A stretch of DNA of 64,000 nucleotides. It comes from Verrucomicrobiota bacterium (GTDB lineage Bacteria > Verrucomicrobiota > Verrucomicrobiia > Opitutales > Opitutaceae). The notes under the pieces are model-generated. The model saw only the letters and a program-made list of their open reading frames with translations. It was not told the origin of the DNA and did no database searches. Of the stretch, positions 9,821-17,970 are shown in pieces. The stretch covers positions 1 through 64,000 of the forward strand of contig JAEWBF010000086.1 of the NCBI GenBank assembly GCA_023391285.1, read 5' to 3'. Position numbers and translations under genes: made by a program. Each line of letters opens with the position of its first letter. Within the stretch, counting starts at the first letter, position 1.

Positions 9821-10264
9821 ATGGATACGTTTATTCCCCTCATCAGTTCCGGCACGGCGGGTCCGCTCGGCGTGCTGCATTTGCCCCGGCTTTGGCTGAA
9901 GGCTTCGCTCGAAGCGCGTGGTAAACTGGATCCGCGTTACCCGGGTTGCGGGAAAGGGTTCGATCAGCTGACGCTGAACTCGCTCGGGTTGGACCGCGAG
10001 GCGACGTTGAACTTTATCCGAACGGAGAAGCCGACATATCCGCAGTTCGAGGCGTGGGTGAAACGGCAGCCGGGGGTGAAGCTGGATGCGGCGAGCATCG
10101 ACCGGCACAACGCGGCGGTCCGCGGGTATATCCACGAGGACGATACGCGGCGTGGGGTGTTGAAGAACAATGGACTGCCGGATGATGCGAATGCGGTGAA
10201 GGATGCGGTGAGGTTGAACGATCTGGATAGCTGGCAGGAGTTTCACGAAGCGGTGTTGAAGTAG
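9821..10264 (+). CDS. DUF5069 domain protein
   Basis: A 147-residue soluble protein of unknown function matching the DUF5069 family by eye: an LHLPRLWLKA segment, then GCGKGFDQLTLNSLG, a region around YPQFEAWV, and a C-terminal NDLDSWQEFHEAV. The family is common in Verrucomicrobiota and no activity is known to me. The ATG at 9821 removes a low-complexity upstream extension. The gene is isolated; the 240 bases before it hold only GCGAAG-type repeats. Confidence 0.7.
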   Translation: MDTFIPLISSGTAGPLGVLHLPRLWLKASLEARGKLDPRYPGCGKGFDQLTLNSLGLDREATLNFIRTEKPTYPQFEAWVKRQPGVKLDAASIDRHNAAVRGYIHEDDTRRGVLKNNGLPDDANAVKDAVRLNDLDSWQEFHEAVLK

Positions 10265-10338
10265 CGCGCACGTGGGGGTGGGGCGGGAGGGATGGATGCG
10301 CGGTGGCGGGAGTGCGAGAGCGCGAGCAAGTTCGCGGC

Positions 10339-12726
10339 CTACGGGGGCGCGGTTTTGAACGTGGCGAGGAGGGCGATCGAGTAGGCGCAGGCGGCGGCGA
10401 GGAGAAGGGCGGGGAAGCCGAAGGAGATCGCGAGGAGGGTGGCGGCCGCGGGCGTGGAGACGGAGAGGCAGCCGTTGATAGCCCACGCCCACGGGATGTG
10501 GTTGGGAGCGGTGGATTCGAGTCGGCGGAGGGCGAGGGGGAAGAGTTGGCCCATGAGGAAACCGAGGGGAAGGACGACAGCGAGGAGGAGCGCGAGTTGG
10601 AGGGCGGTGGGAGCGGCCTGAGCGAGGTGGGAGAGCAAGGGCAGGACGATGGAAGCGAGGAGCAGGAGCGTGCAGAGGAAAGCGAGAAGACGTGTTTGGG
10701 TTTGCCGGACGGCGGCGAGTCTTTCGGAAAAAAGAGAGCCTATTCCGGCGGAGATGAGGAGCGCGGTGATGATGATGGCCGCGGCGAGGACGGGACTGCC
10801 GAGGAGCGCGTGCGCGTGGAGGATGAGCGCGATTTCGACGGCCATGAAGCCAGCGCCGAGGCCGGCGAAGTAGAGGAAGACGTGGAGCTTGCCGGGTGTT
10901 TTCCAGCGGAGGCGGAAGAGCGGCAGGACGATGCAGAGGATGGCGAGGGCGAGGAGGAGGACGAGCGTGACGGCGATCGTGAGCGAGCCGAGTTCGAAGA
11001 AGGGGACGGAGTGGGAGCCGAAGGAGGAGGTGAGAACGGAAAGGTGGGTGAGGCGGAGGAATTGGGAAAAGTAGGGACGGGTGTCGGTCGCGGGGCGGAG
11101 TTCGAAAGGGTGATCGCGGTAGAGCGGTTCGCGCGGGCCGTCGACGAGGCGATCGACAAGGCGGAAGAAGTCGGGGTTTTGCCAGGCGTGGTGTTGTTCG
11201 CGTTCGGCGGGATCGAGGTCAGGGAGCAGAAGCGGGTCGAAACCTTGATCTGAGGCGAAGGTGCGGAGGGCGGCGAGTTGGGTGGGGGCCCAAGGTTGGT
11301 TGCGAAGGAGAAAGGTGACGGACGCCCAGCCGCGGAGGGCGATGAGGTGAGTGCGCGGGGAGGCGCCGGAGGATTCGGCGGTTTCGGCGAGAGTCGCGAG
11401 AAGGCGGAGGGGATTTCGTTCGGGGAAATCCATCCACGCGGTGATGGCGAGGACGCCGCCGGGCGAGAGGCGTTGGAAGGCGTCGGTGAAGGCGTCGCGG
11501 GTGAGGAGAAATTGCTCGGTGGCGGAGGCGAGGCCGGCGGTGCCGCCGAGGGCGCCGACAGCGGGAAAGCGGATGAGGTCGAAGGTGTCGGGTGTGCGGC
11601 GAAGGAAGGCGCGCGCGTTCGAGCGGGAGAGGGTGACGGACCGGAGCATCCATTCGGGCGCGAGCGGTTGAGGCGAGGAGGTGAGGAGGTGGACGAGCGC
11701 GGAGTTGGGTTCGACGACGGTGATGTGGGCGTCGGGGCGGAGCTGGGCGGCGAAAGCGGTCCAGCCGGAGGGGGCGTTTTCGAGAAGGAGGACGCGTTGG
11801 GGAGCGTGAAGGAAGGCGGAGGCGTCGGTGGTGGCGGCGAGCCAATCGGGGTTGTGCGTGGCGTTGGCGTCGAGGAGCGAGCCGTAAGGAAGGGCGTTGA
11901 TGAAGACGGCGGGCTGGCGGGGGATTTCGCCGGTGAAGTGGAGGCTGGTGGGTGGGGAAGGGCGGAGCGCGGGAGCGTCGACGATTTGGATCCAGCCGTG
12001 CAGGCCCGGGCGTGAGGCGATGATGTGGACGTCGGGAAGATCGAGGGTGCGGCGGAGGGGTTTGAATTGTGAAAGGGTGAGTGTGGGCGGGAAGAGGAGG
12101 AAAAAGGCGAGAAGGAGGAGGGTGAGAGCGGTGGCGGCGGTGCGGATGGGGCGGGGGCGAAACGCGGTCAGGTTGACCGCGCTACTGAAGGAGAGGAAGG
12201 CGACGGACGCGGGGAGATGCGGAGGCGGGATGAAGGCGGCGAAGGCAAGGCCGAGGAGTCCGCCGAGACCGGCGCCGGCGAGGTTGGCGGCGTAGAAGCG
12301 GCCCGCGTGTTGCGCGTGACGCGTGAGGAGGAGCGCGGTGGCGAGGCCGGCGAAGAAGAACGGAAGAAGAAGGAGCAGGCAGAGGACGACGAGCCGCCAG
12401 GCGTGTTGGGCGGGGCTGAAGAAGAGGAGCGGAAGATCGACGGCGAAGGCGGGGAGTTGGGCGAGGCGGAGGCCGGCGGGGATTGAGACTGAGGTGGCGA
12501 GCAGGAGCCACGGGATGAGGGTGTCGGCCGAGCGGAGAAGGCGGACGCGGGCGAGCGAGAGAACGGTGCCGGAAATGCCGAAGCCGAGGAGGGCGAGTGC
12601 GACGATGAGGTAGGCGAAGTGGTGGCCTTGCGCCCAGCCGAGGAGCTGCATGAGCGCGAGTTGCTGAGCCGTGGTTGCGGCGGAGAGGAGGGCGAGAGCG
12701 ACGAGGAGCGCGCGGCGGTGGGGCAT
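10339..12726 (-). CDS. Polytopic membrane protein with C-terminal spermidine-synthase-like region
   Basis: 795 residues. The N-terminal third has many hydrophobic helices (LLVALALLSAATTAQQLALM, FAYLIVALALLGFGISGTVL). A soluble SAM-dependent methyltransferase/spermidine-synthase-like region follows (VLLLENAPSGW, ITVVEPNSALVHLL, PDTFDLIRFPAVGALGG), then another block of membrane helices to the end. The glycine-rich SAM loop is degenerate (LENAPSG where GxGxG is expected), so catalysis is doubtful. Comparable fusions are annotated as membrane spermidine-synthase-like proteins of unknown role. A second, better preserved member lies at 17971-20340. Confidence 0.65.
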   Translation of the reverse strand: MPHRRALLVALALLSAATTAQQLALMQLLGWAQGHHFAYLIVALALLGFGISGTVLSLARVRLLRSADTLIPWLLLATSVSIPAGLRLAQLPAFAVDLPLLFFSPAQHAWRLVVLCLLLLLPFFFAGLATALLLTRHAQHAGRFYAANLAGAGLGGLLGLAFAAFIPPPHLPASVAFLSFSSAVNLTAFRPRPIRTAATALTLLLLAFFLLFPPTLTLSQFKPLRRTLDLPDVHIIASRPGLHGWIQIVDAPALRPSPPTSLHFTGEIPRQPAVFINALPYGSLLDANATHNPDWLAATTDASAFLHAPQRVLLLENAPSGWTAFAAQLRPDAHITVVEPNSALVHLLTSSPQPLAPEWMLRSVTLSRSNARAFLRRTPDTFDLIRFPAVGALGGTAGLASATEQFLLTRDAFTDAFQRLSPGGVLAITAWMDFPERNPLRLLATLAETAESSGASPRTHLIALRGWASVTFLLRNQPWAPTQLAALRTFASDQGFDPLLLPDLDPAEREQHHAWQNPDFFRLVDRLVDGPREPLYRDHPFELRPATDTRPYFSQFLRLTHLSVLTSSFGSHSVPFFELGSLTIAVTLVLLLALAILCIVLPLFRLRWKTPGKLHVFLYFAGLGAGFMAVEIALILHAHALLGSPVLAAAIIITALLISAGIGSLFSERLAAVRQTQTRLLAFLCTLLLLASIVLPLLSHLAQAAPTALQLALLLAVVLPLGFLMGQLFPLALRRLESTAPNHIPWAWAINGCLSVSTPAAATLLAISFGFPALLLAAACAYSIALLATFKTAPP

Positions 12727-12751
12727 GGCGCGAGGTGCGCGGCGGGGGCTA

Positions 12752-12820
12752 GGGGACTACGGACAACGGGACCACGGACTACGGACCACGGGACTACGGA
12801 CTACGGATTCGGACGTCGGG
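12752..12820. repeat. Imperfect tandem GGACTACGGACCACGG repeat
   Basis: Tandem variants of GGACTACGG and GGACCACGG fill most of the gap between the synthase-like gene and pcm. No promoter or gene is visible here. Confidence 0.75.
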
Positions 12821-12853
12821 TGGTGGGCCGGAGAAAGAGAACGATTTTTGGGC

Positions 12854-13558
12854 TTATCTTTTCTCGCGGGTGAAGGGGACGAAGGCGACGGGCATCAAGG
12901 TGCGGGTGCGGATTTTGCCGTTTTGCTTTGTGACCAAGATGAGGTTTTGGGCGCCGAATTGCGGGCCGACGGGAATGATCATGCGGCCGTTTTCGGCGAG
13001 CTGCGCGATGAGCGGGGGCGGGATGGTGTTGGCGGCGGCGGTGACGATGATGACGTCGAATGGGGCCGCGTCGGGCCAGCCGTGGTAGCCGTCGCCCTGG
13101 CGGAGGTGAACGCGTTCGTAGCCCGTGGACTCGAGGGTTTGGGCGGCGCGGACGGCGAGCTCGGGGACGATCTCGATGGAGTAAACGTGGTCGCTGAGTT
13201 CGGCGGCGATCGCGGCCTGGTAACCGGAGCCGGTGCCGATCTCGAGGATGCGGGTGTCGCGTTCGATGCGGGCGACCTCGGTCATGTAGGCGACGATGAA
13301 AGGTTGAGAGATCGTCTGGCCGTGTCCGATGGGCAGCGGTGAATCGTTGTAGGCGGCGGGGCGGACATCTTCGGGGACGAAGAGGTGGCGAGGCACTTTG
13401 CGGAGAGCGGCGAGCAGGCGCTCGTCGGAGATGTCGCGGGCGATGATTTGTTTTTCGACCATGCGATCTCGTTCAGGTTGGCGGGCGGTGTCGCGGCCGG
13501 TGGCGGCTCCGAAGGTGAGGAGCGGGAGTGTGAGCGCGAGAAAGAGCGGGGCGCGCAT
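12854..13558 (-). CDS. pcm: Protein-L-isoaspartate O-methyltransferase with signal peptide
   Basis: Methylates L-isoaspartyl residues to start their repair. 234 residues. Diagnostic motifs are PLPIGHGQTISQPFIVAYMTE and the SAM loop ILEIGTGSGYQAA, followed by VYSIEIVPEL and FDVIIVTAAA. The ATG at 13558 starts a clear signal peptide (MRAPLFLALTLPLLTFGAAT), implying a periplasmic enzyme, unlike the cytosolic E. coli protein. A longer in-frame extension to 13690 is repeat-derived and was rejected. It is divergent from the glycosyltransferase at 13690. Confidence 0.88.
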   Translation of the reverse strand: MRAPLFLALTLPLLTFGAATGRDTARQPERDRMVEKQIIARDISDERLLAALRKVPRHLFVPEDVRPAAYNDSPLPIGHGQTISQPFIVAYMTEVARIERDTRILEIGTGSGYQAAIAAELSDHVYSIEIVPELAVRAAQTLESTGYERVHLRQGDGYHGWPDAAPFDVIIVTAAANTIPPPLIAQLAENGRMIIPVGPQFGAQNLILVTKQNGKIRTRTLMPVAFVPFTREKR

Positions 13559-13689
13559 GGGGGAGTTTAGTCGCGCAGGGAAGAGGCGCAAGGGGCGGCG
13601 GAGAAAGGATTGGACGCAAGGAGGCGCAGAAGGCGCAAAGGAAGAAACGGCTCGCTGGCGGGGGGCGTCGCGAGAAGGGTAAAACGGCA

Positions 13690-14715
13690 ATGAAGCCGTT
13701 TGTTTCAGTGGTGATGCCGGCGTGGAATGCGGCGGGGACGATTGCGCGGGCGGTGGGAAGCGTGCGGGCGCAGACGTTGGAAGCGTGGGAGTTGTTGGTG
13801 GTGGACGACGGGTCGGTGGACGGAACGGCGGAGGTGGTGGAGGCAGCGGCTGGAGGAGATGGGCGGGTCAAGGTGGTGCGACGTGGGAAGGAAGGGATTG
13901 TCGCGGCGTTGAATGCGGGCGTCGCTGAAGCGCGCGGGGAGTTCTTGGCGCGGATGGATGCGGACGATGAGATGTATCCAGAGAGGTTGGACGCGCAGGT
14001 GGCGTTCTTGAAGGCGGAGGGGAACGCGGGCGTGGGGCTGGTGAGTTGTGGAGTGGAGTTTGGCGGAGATCGCGCGGCGAGCGCGGGGTATGCGTTGCAT
14101 GTGGATTGGATCAACGCGCTCGTGACGCCGGAGGAGCTGGCGTTGAACCGGTTTGTGGAATCGCCGCTGGCGCATCCGAGCGTGATGTTTCGGCGGGAGT
14201 GCGTGGAGCGGTGGGGCGGATATCGGGCGGGGGAGTTTCCGGAAGACTACGAGATGTGGCTGCGTTGGATGGAGGCGGGTGTGCGGATGGCGAAGGTGCC
14301 GCGGGTGTTGATGCGGTGGAATGATTCGGCGGGGCGGGCGTCGCGGGTGAAGGCGCGTTATGCGGAGGACGCGTTTTATCGCGTGAAGGCGGAGTATGTG
14401 GCGCGGGAGTTGGCGCGTGTGAGCGGCGGTCGCGAGGTATGGGTGTGGGGCGCGGGGCGACCGACGCGGAAGCGGGCGGTGGAGTTGGAGAAGTGGGACG
14501 TGCGGATTGCGGGGTATGTGGATGTGGATGCGAAGAAGTGGACGCGGGCGATTGGAGGAGTGGGCGTGCCGGTGGTGGGGCCGGAGGCGATGAAGGGGAA
14601 GGAGGAGATTTTTGTGTTGGGGTATGTGAGTGCGCGCGGGGCGCGGGAGTTAATTCGGGGGGAGTTGAGGAGGAAGGGGTTTGGGGAGGGGCGGGATTTT
14701 TTGATGTGTGCGTGA
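13690..14715 (+). CDS. Family 2 glycosyltransferase with C-terminal Rossmann-like domain
   Basis: 341 residues. Residues 1-230 form a GT-A glycosyltransferase: VSVVMPAWNAAGTIARAVGS, LLVVDDGSVDGT and the metal-binding MDADDE, then SPLAHPSVMFRRE and PEDYEMWLRW. The C-terminal 110 residues (EVWVWGAGRPTRKRA, IAGYVDVDAKKW, PVVGPEAM, FVLGYVSARGA) look like a nucleotide-binding Rossmann domain of the kind attached to some sugar-modifying enzymes. No membrane segments. The last codons (DFLMCA) have a relic at 23001-23018 upstream of the nuclease pseudogene. The acceptor is unknown. Confidence 0.85.
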   Translation: MKPFVSVVMPAWNAAGTIARAVGSVRAQTLEAWELLVVDDGSVDGTAEVVEAAAGGDGRVKVVRRGKEGIVAALNAGVAEARGEFLARMDADDEMYPERLDAQVAFLKAEGNAGVGLVSCGVEFGGDRAASAGYALHVDWINALVTPEELALNRFVESPLAHPSVMFRRECVERWGGYRAGEFPEDYEMWLRWMEAGVRMAKVPRVLMRWNDSAGRASRVKARYAEDAFYRVKAEYVARELARVSGGREVWVWGAGRPTRKRAVELEKWDVRIAGYVDVDAKKWTRAIGGVGVPVVGPEAMKGKEEIFVLGYVSARGARELIRGELRRKGFGEGRDFLMCA

Positions 14716-14734
14716 GGGGAGAAGATCCGAGTCT

Positions 14735-14756
14735 CCAAGATCCAAGCTCCAGAGAA
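14735..14756. repeat. 22-nt dispersed repeat
   Basis: Exact copy of the 22 bases at 1830-1851, here in the 53-base gap between the glycosyltransferase and the nuclease-like gene. Confidence 0.7.
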
Positions 14757-14768
14757 TCATCAAACATC

Positions 14769-15467
14769 ATGGGAAAATCCGAGACGGAGGCGCATCGGGA
14801 ATTGAAGCGGCTGGCGCTGGGTTGGGCGCAGACGAATGGGTTTTGTATTTGTGCGTGTGAGGTGCGGGTGCCGAAGAGCGGATATCGGGCGGACGTGGCG
14901 GGGTGTTCGCGGGGCGCGCAGCGGCGGACGGCGGTGTTTGAATGCAAACAGGCGCGGGCGGATTTGTTGAAGGATGCGCGCGGGGAGGAGGAGGCGCGGC
15001 GCAAGGTGGAGGAGTTGAGCGCGCGCGTGCGGAAGCTCGAGGAGCTGATCGGCGGGCACCGGCCGGATTTGCGGAAAGGCGAGGCGCTGTTTCCGGAGTT
15101 CGATGCGTGGGATTTTTCGGGAATCGAACACGCGACGCATCGGCGGGTGATCGAGCAGCTCGGGACGTGGCAGGGACGGGTGTTGCGCGGGACGAAGTTC
15201 GCGAAACTGTGGCGGTGGCGCGCGGCGGATTATTTTTATTTGGCGACGGAGGAAGGGATTTTTGCGGAGGCGGAGATACCGGCGGGGTGGGGATTGCTGG
15301 TGAGGCGCGGAGACGAGTTGGAGCTGGTGCAGAAGCCGGTCTGGGCGGAGGCGAGCGAGGAGGCGCGGGCGGGGCTGGCGGAGTGTATTGGGATTTCGGC
15401 TACGCGGGCGGTGAATCGGGAGATGCGGGTGATGCTGGAGCCGCCTCCGTGGGCGCGGGAGAAGTGA
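14769..15467 (+). CDS. MmcB-like PD-(D/E)XK nuclease family protein, intact copy
   Basis: 232 residues. An N-terminal helix with a conserved Glu (SETEAHRELKRLAL) precedes the nuclease-type core YRADVAG and AVFECKQARADLLKD, giving the D...ExK pattern. Later DYFYLATEEGIFAEAEIP and AGWGLLVRRGDELELV match the strand order of MmcB-type DNA-repair proteins. Between them is an unusual charged helical insert (about residues 75-110). The likely role is a DNA-processing or repair nuclease; this is inferred from the motif only. A frameshifted duplicate lies at 23105-23847. The last 68 bases overlap the convergent PAP2_3 gene. Confidence 0.7.
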   Translation: MGKSETEAHRELKRLALGWAQTNGFCICACEVRVPKSGYRADVAGCSRGAQRRTAVFECKQARADLLKDARGEEEARRKVEELSARVRKLEELIGGHRPDLRKGEALFPEFDAWDFSGIEHATHRRVIEQLGTWQGRVLRGTKFAKLWRWRAADYFYLATEEGIFAEAEIPAGWGLLVRRGDELELVQKPVWAEASEEARAGLAECIGISATRAVNREMRVMLEPPPWAREK

Positions 15468-16869
15468 GCGGCCGTTTGCGCGGGAGACGTTTGGCGCAAA
15501 ATTCGGCGAGAGCGGGGTAACAGGGAGCGACGACGGCCAATGCGGCGAGGGGCCATGCGATCCATGGCGGGATCGGAGCAAGTGCGGCCCAGGTGAGGAG
15601 GATGCCAACGGAAGCGAGAAGACAAAACGGGAGCCATCGGCTGGGCGTGGCGGCGGGGAGCGGTTCGTCGCCGGGCCTTGGGGTGAGACGGATACCGCGA
15701 TCGGCGAGCCACCAACAGAACACGGACAACGGCACGGCGGCGATGAGGTCGACGGCGTAATGGTAGGCCAACGTGAGGGTCGTGGCGATCTGGAGGAAGC
15801 CAAGAGGGAGGCAGGCCCAGAAGAAACGGCGCCGCCACTGCCAAGCCGCGGTGAGGGCGACGAGACTGAAGGCGGTGTGCAGCGACGGCATCGCGTTGCG
15901 GTAATACCGGCGAGGGACGGTGATTTCACCGGGACCCTCGAGAACGGCGGTGAGGGTGGCCTCGGCCTCGGCCTGGCGTTCGGGGGTGTTGAGCTCGCGA
16001 TGAAGCGGGGTGTAGGCGAAGATCGGCCCGATGGCCGGCACGATGCGATAGCACGTGAGGCCGGTGACGCCCACGAGGAAACTGACGAAGAGGGCGCGCC
16101 GGGCGTGCGCCCAAGCGCGGGCGATCTGAAGGCGGGCGATCACGAGCGCGACCAGGAGGCCCAGCAACCGGTAGGCGACGGAGCTCACGTCGTAAACCCA
16201 CGGCGCGTCGTAGCGCCAGGAGTAGGCGATCTGGCTGGCGCTGAAGCCCAAGGACAGATCCATGCGCATGAGCGTGGGGTCCTTCACCTCAAGCGTCGCG
16301 ACCGGCAAGGCGGCGAGGGCAAAACCACAGAAGGCAAAATAGATCAGGTAGGGCCCCCACAGCAGCGCGGTCTCTGCGATCGTGCCGACCACGCGACGCA
16401 GACTGACAAGGCCGGCCACGGGCAGAAACAATGTCAGCGTCAGCGCGGTGAGCACCATGCCGAGCATGGAGGATTCCAACAGGCGACCAATCGGGGTGGC
16501 CTGCGGCGTCGGGACCAGCAACACGCAGGCGAGCGTGATGGCCGAGGCGAGGAAGGCCGCGTTACGGGTCCAGGTGCGGCGCTCGGCTTCGGGCACATAG
16601 CGGAGCAGGGTCACGCTGTAGGCCAGCATCATCATGAGGTGGCTGGAGGCCGTAAAGGCTAGGGCGAGGTGGCGGTGCAGGATGACCCCGGCCCTCACCC
16701 AGCTGACTGGCGTCTGAAGATAGGCCCAGAGGCCAAATGCCACGAAGGCGAGGGCGACAATCCACTCCGCCGGCAGGTAACGGAAACGGAGGGGCGGCGG
16801 TTGGGGCAGGGGCGTCCCCGGTCGGTTCAGGGCCAGGACGTCTTCAGTCGGAAGGTAGCCGCGTTCCAT
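15400..16869 (-). CDS. PAP2_3 (Aur1/inositolphosphotransferase-like) integral membrane protein
   Basis: 489 residues with about ten hydrophobic helices. PAP2 core motifs near the C-terminal half are RNAMPSLHTAFSLV (SxxxH type) and TLAYHYAVDLIAA (HYxxD). The arrangement, with no N-terminal KxxxxxxRP, fits the PAP2_3 group that includes lipid inositolphosphoryl transferases and lipid phosphatases; the site should face the extracytoplasmic side. Substrate unknown. The start ATG at 16869 gives MERGYLPTED; the longer open frame upstream is repeat. Its 3' end overlaps the nuclease-like gene by 68 bases on the other strand. Confidence 0.72.
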   Translation of the reverse strand: MERGYLPTEDVLALNRPGTPLPQPPPLRFRYLPAEWIVALAFVAFGLWAYLQTPVSWVRAGVILHRHLALAFTASSHLMMMLAYSVTLLRYVPEAERRTWTRNAAFLASAITLACVLLVPTPQATPIGRLLESSMLGMVLTALTLTLFLPVAGLVSLRRVVGTIAETALLWGPYLIYFAFCGFALAALPVATLEVKDPTLMRMDLSLGFSASQIAYSWRYDAPWVYDVSSVAYRLLGLLVALVIARLQIARAWAHARRALFVSFLVGVTGLTCYRIVPAIGPIFAYTPLHRELNTPERQAEAEATLTAVLEGPGEITVPRRYYRNAMPSLHTAFSLVALTAAWQWRRRFFWACLPLGFLQIATTLTLAYHYAVDLIAAVPLSVFCWWLADRGIRLTPRPGDEPLPAATPSRWLPFCLLASVGILLTWAALAPIPPWIAWPLAALAVVAPCYPALAEFCAKRLPRKRPLTSPAPTEAAPASPASPDSPPA

Positions 16870-16897
16870 GGATGCTTCGCTGCGATCGGAATGACGG
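16870..16897. repeat. GGATTCTTC...AATGACG-type dispersed repeat
   Basis: Resembles the element at 36101-36126 (GGAT-CTTC-CT-CG...GAATGACG). It abuts the start codon of the PAP2_3 gene. Confidence 0.5.
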
Positions 16898-17027
16898 TAG
16901 GGAAAACGGGCGGACGGGATGTTCGTTCGGAGTGGAGCGAAGGCCGGGAGGTCGGACTCGGGAGGGGCTCGCGCTGCGATGTCTGCGGCCGGCCCCGGGA
17001 GCGGTCGGCCGCGAGCCGCCGGCCGCC

Positions 17028-17924
17028 TTACGATTGGGGCGGGCGTTGTTCGTCGTTGGCCGCGCCGGCGTGGCGGCGGCGCCAACGCACCCACAGGGCC
17101 GCGGCGAGGACGGCTCCGGCGGCGAGGACGGCGGTGGTGGCGGGTTCGGGGACGGCGCTGACTGCGGCGGCAGTGATCGAGAAGCCGCCGACCACGTTGG
17201 TGAACAGCGAGACGCCGGTGTTGATGACGTAGTAGGAGAACGTGGTGCCGTCCAGGAACGTGTCGTTCACGTAGAGCGGGCCGATGCCGGTCGTGGTGCT
17301 GGACGTGGCGTTCCACGCGAAGGTGTGGGGGCCGAAGTAGGTGACGCCGAAATAGTAGGTCGTGTCGGCCTCCAGTATAAGCGAGGACGTGGCGGCGAAA
17401 GTGTGGATGCCGAGGGTGGTGGTGATGTCGCCGGTCGAGGCGAAGCTGGCGACGGGCGTCGGCAGGCTGGTGCTGTTTGGGGGAAGCGCGTCGTAAACCT
17501 GGAGTGAGAGGTCGGAGAGGTTGACGGTGCCCGAAGGCGTGCGCAGCAGGAGGTTGGCGGAGGTCAGGGTGTAGTTCTCCAGCGAGTCGAAGCGGAAGGG
17601 AATCACCACGACCGAACCGGTGGAGAAGTTCATGAACGCATAGTTGCCGCCGGGGACGGTTCCGTTCGCAATCGATTTATAGCCAACGGTGGTCGGCGTC
17701 CCCAGCGGGGCGGCGGGATTAGGCTGTCCTACCTCGGGCGGGGGCCCGCCGCTGCTGCCGCCGCCGCTGGTGCTGGGATCTCCGCCGCTTTCGCTGCCTC
17801 CACCTGTCTGTGCGTTGCTAGTTGAATCGCCGAGGGTGCTGGGGATGACGATGACGGCGGCCAAGTAAAGGAGCAGGACGGCGCCAAGCGGCTTGAAGCG
17901 GGAGGAGGCGGAAGGTGAGTGCAT
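17028..17924 (-). CDS. PEP-CTERM sorting-signal surface protein
   Basis: 298 residues. An N-terminal signal anchor (LGAVLLLYLAAVIVIP) is followed by a Gly/Ser/Pro-rich low-complexity linker and a beta-rich domain with repeated Thr/Ser segments. The C-terminal sorting signal has VPEPATTAV, a hydrophobic helix and a WVRWRRRH basic tail, the substrate signature of exosortase/archaeosortase-type processing. No exosortase is in the window. Located 46 bases after the synthase-like gene on the same strand; a 22-bp palindrome lies 70-91 bases upstream of its start. Function unknown; probably a matrix or surface protein. Confidence 0.85.
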   Translation of the reverse strand: MHSPSASSRFKPLGAVLLLYLAAVIVIPSTLGDSTSNAQTGGGSESGGDPSTSGGGSSGGPPPEVGQPNPAAPLGTPTTVGYKSIANGTVPGGNYAFMNFSTGSVVVIPFRFDSLENYTLTSANLLLRTPSGTVNLSDLSLQVYDALPPNSTSLPTPVASFASTGDITTTLGIHTFAATSSLILEADTTYYFGVTYFGPHTFAWNATSSTTTGIGPLYVNDTFLDGTTFSYYVINTGVSLFTNVVGGFSITAAAVSAVPEPATTAVLAAGAVLAAALWVRWRRRHAGAANDEQRPPQS

Positions 17925-17970
17925 GGAAAGGGGCAGCCCGCGGGGCTTCTTCCCGGGCTGCGGCGTGATC

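Noticed and set aside
12752..12820. Tandem repeat considered as a CRISPR array
   Set aside because: Units are about 8-16 bases without unique spacers; no cas genes are present.
15400..17316. Long minus-strand frame as one 638-residue protein
   Set aside because: The first 149 codons are Arg/His/Pro-rich and overlap the PEP-CTERM gene; the membrane protein begins at the ATG at 16869.
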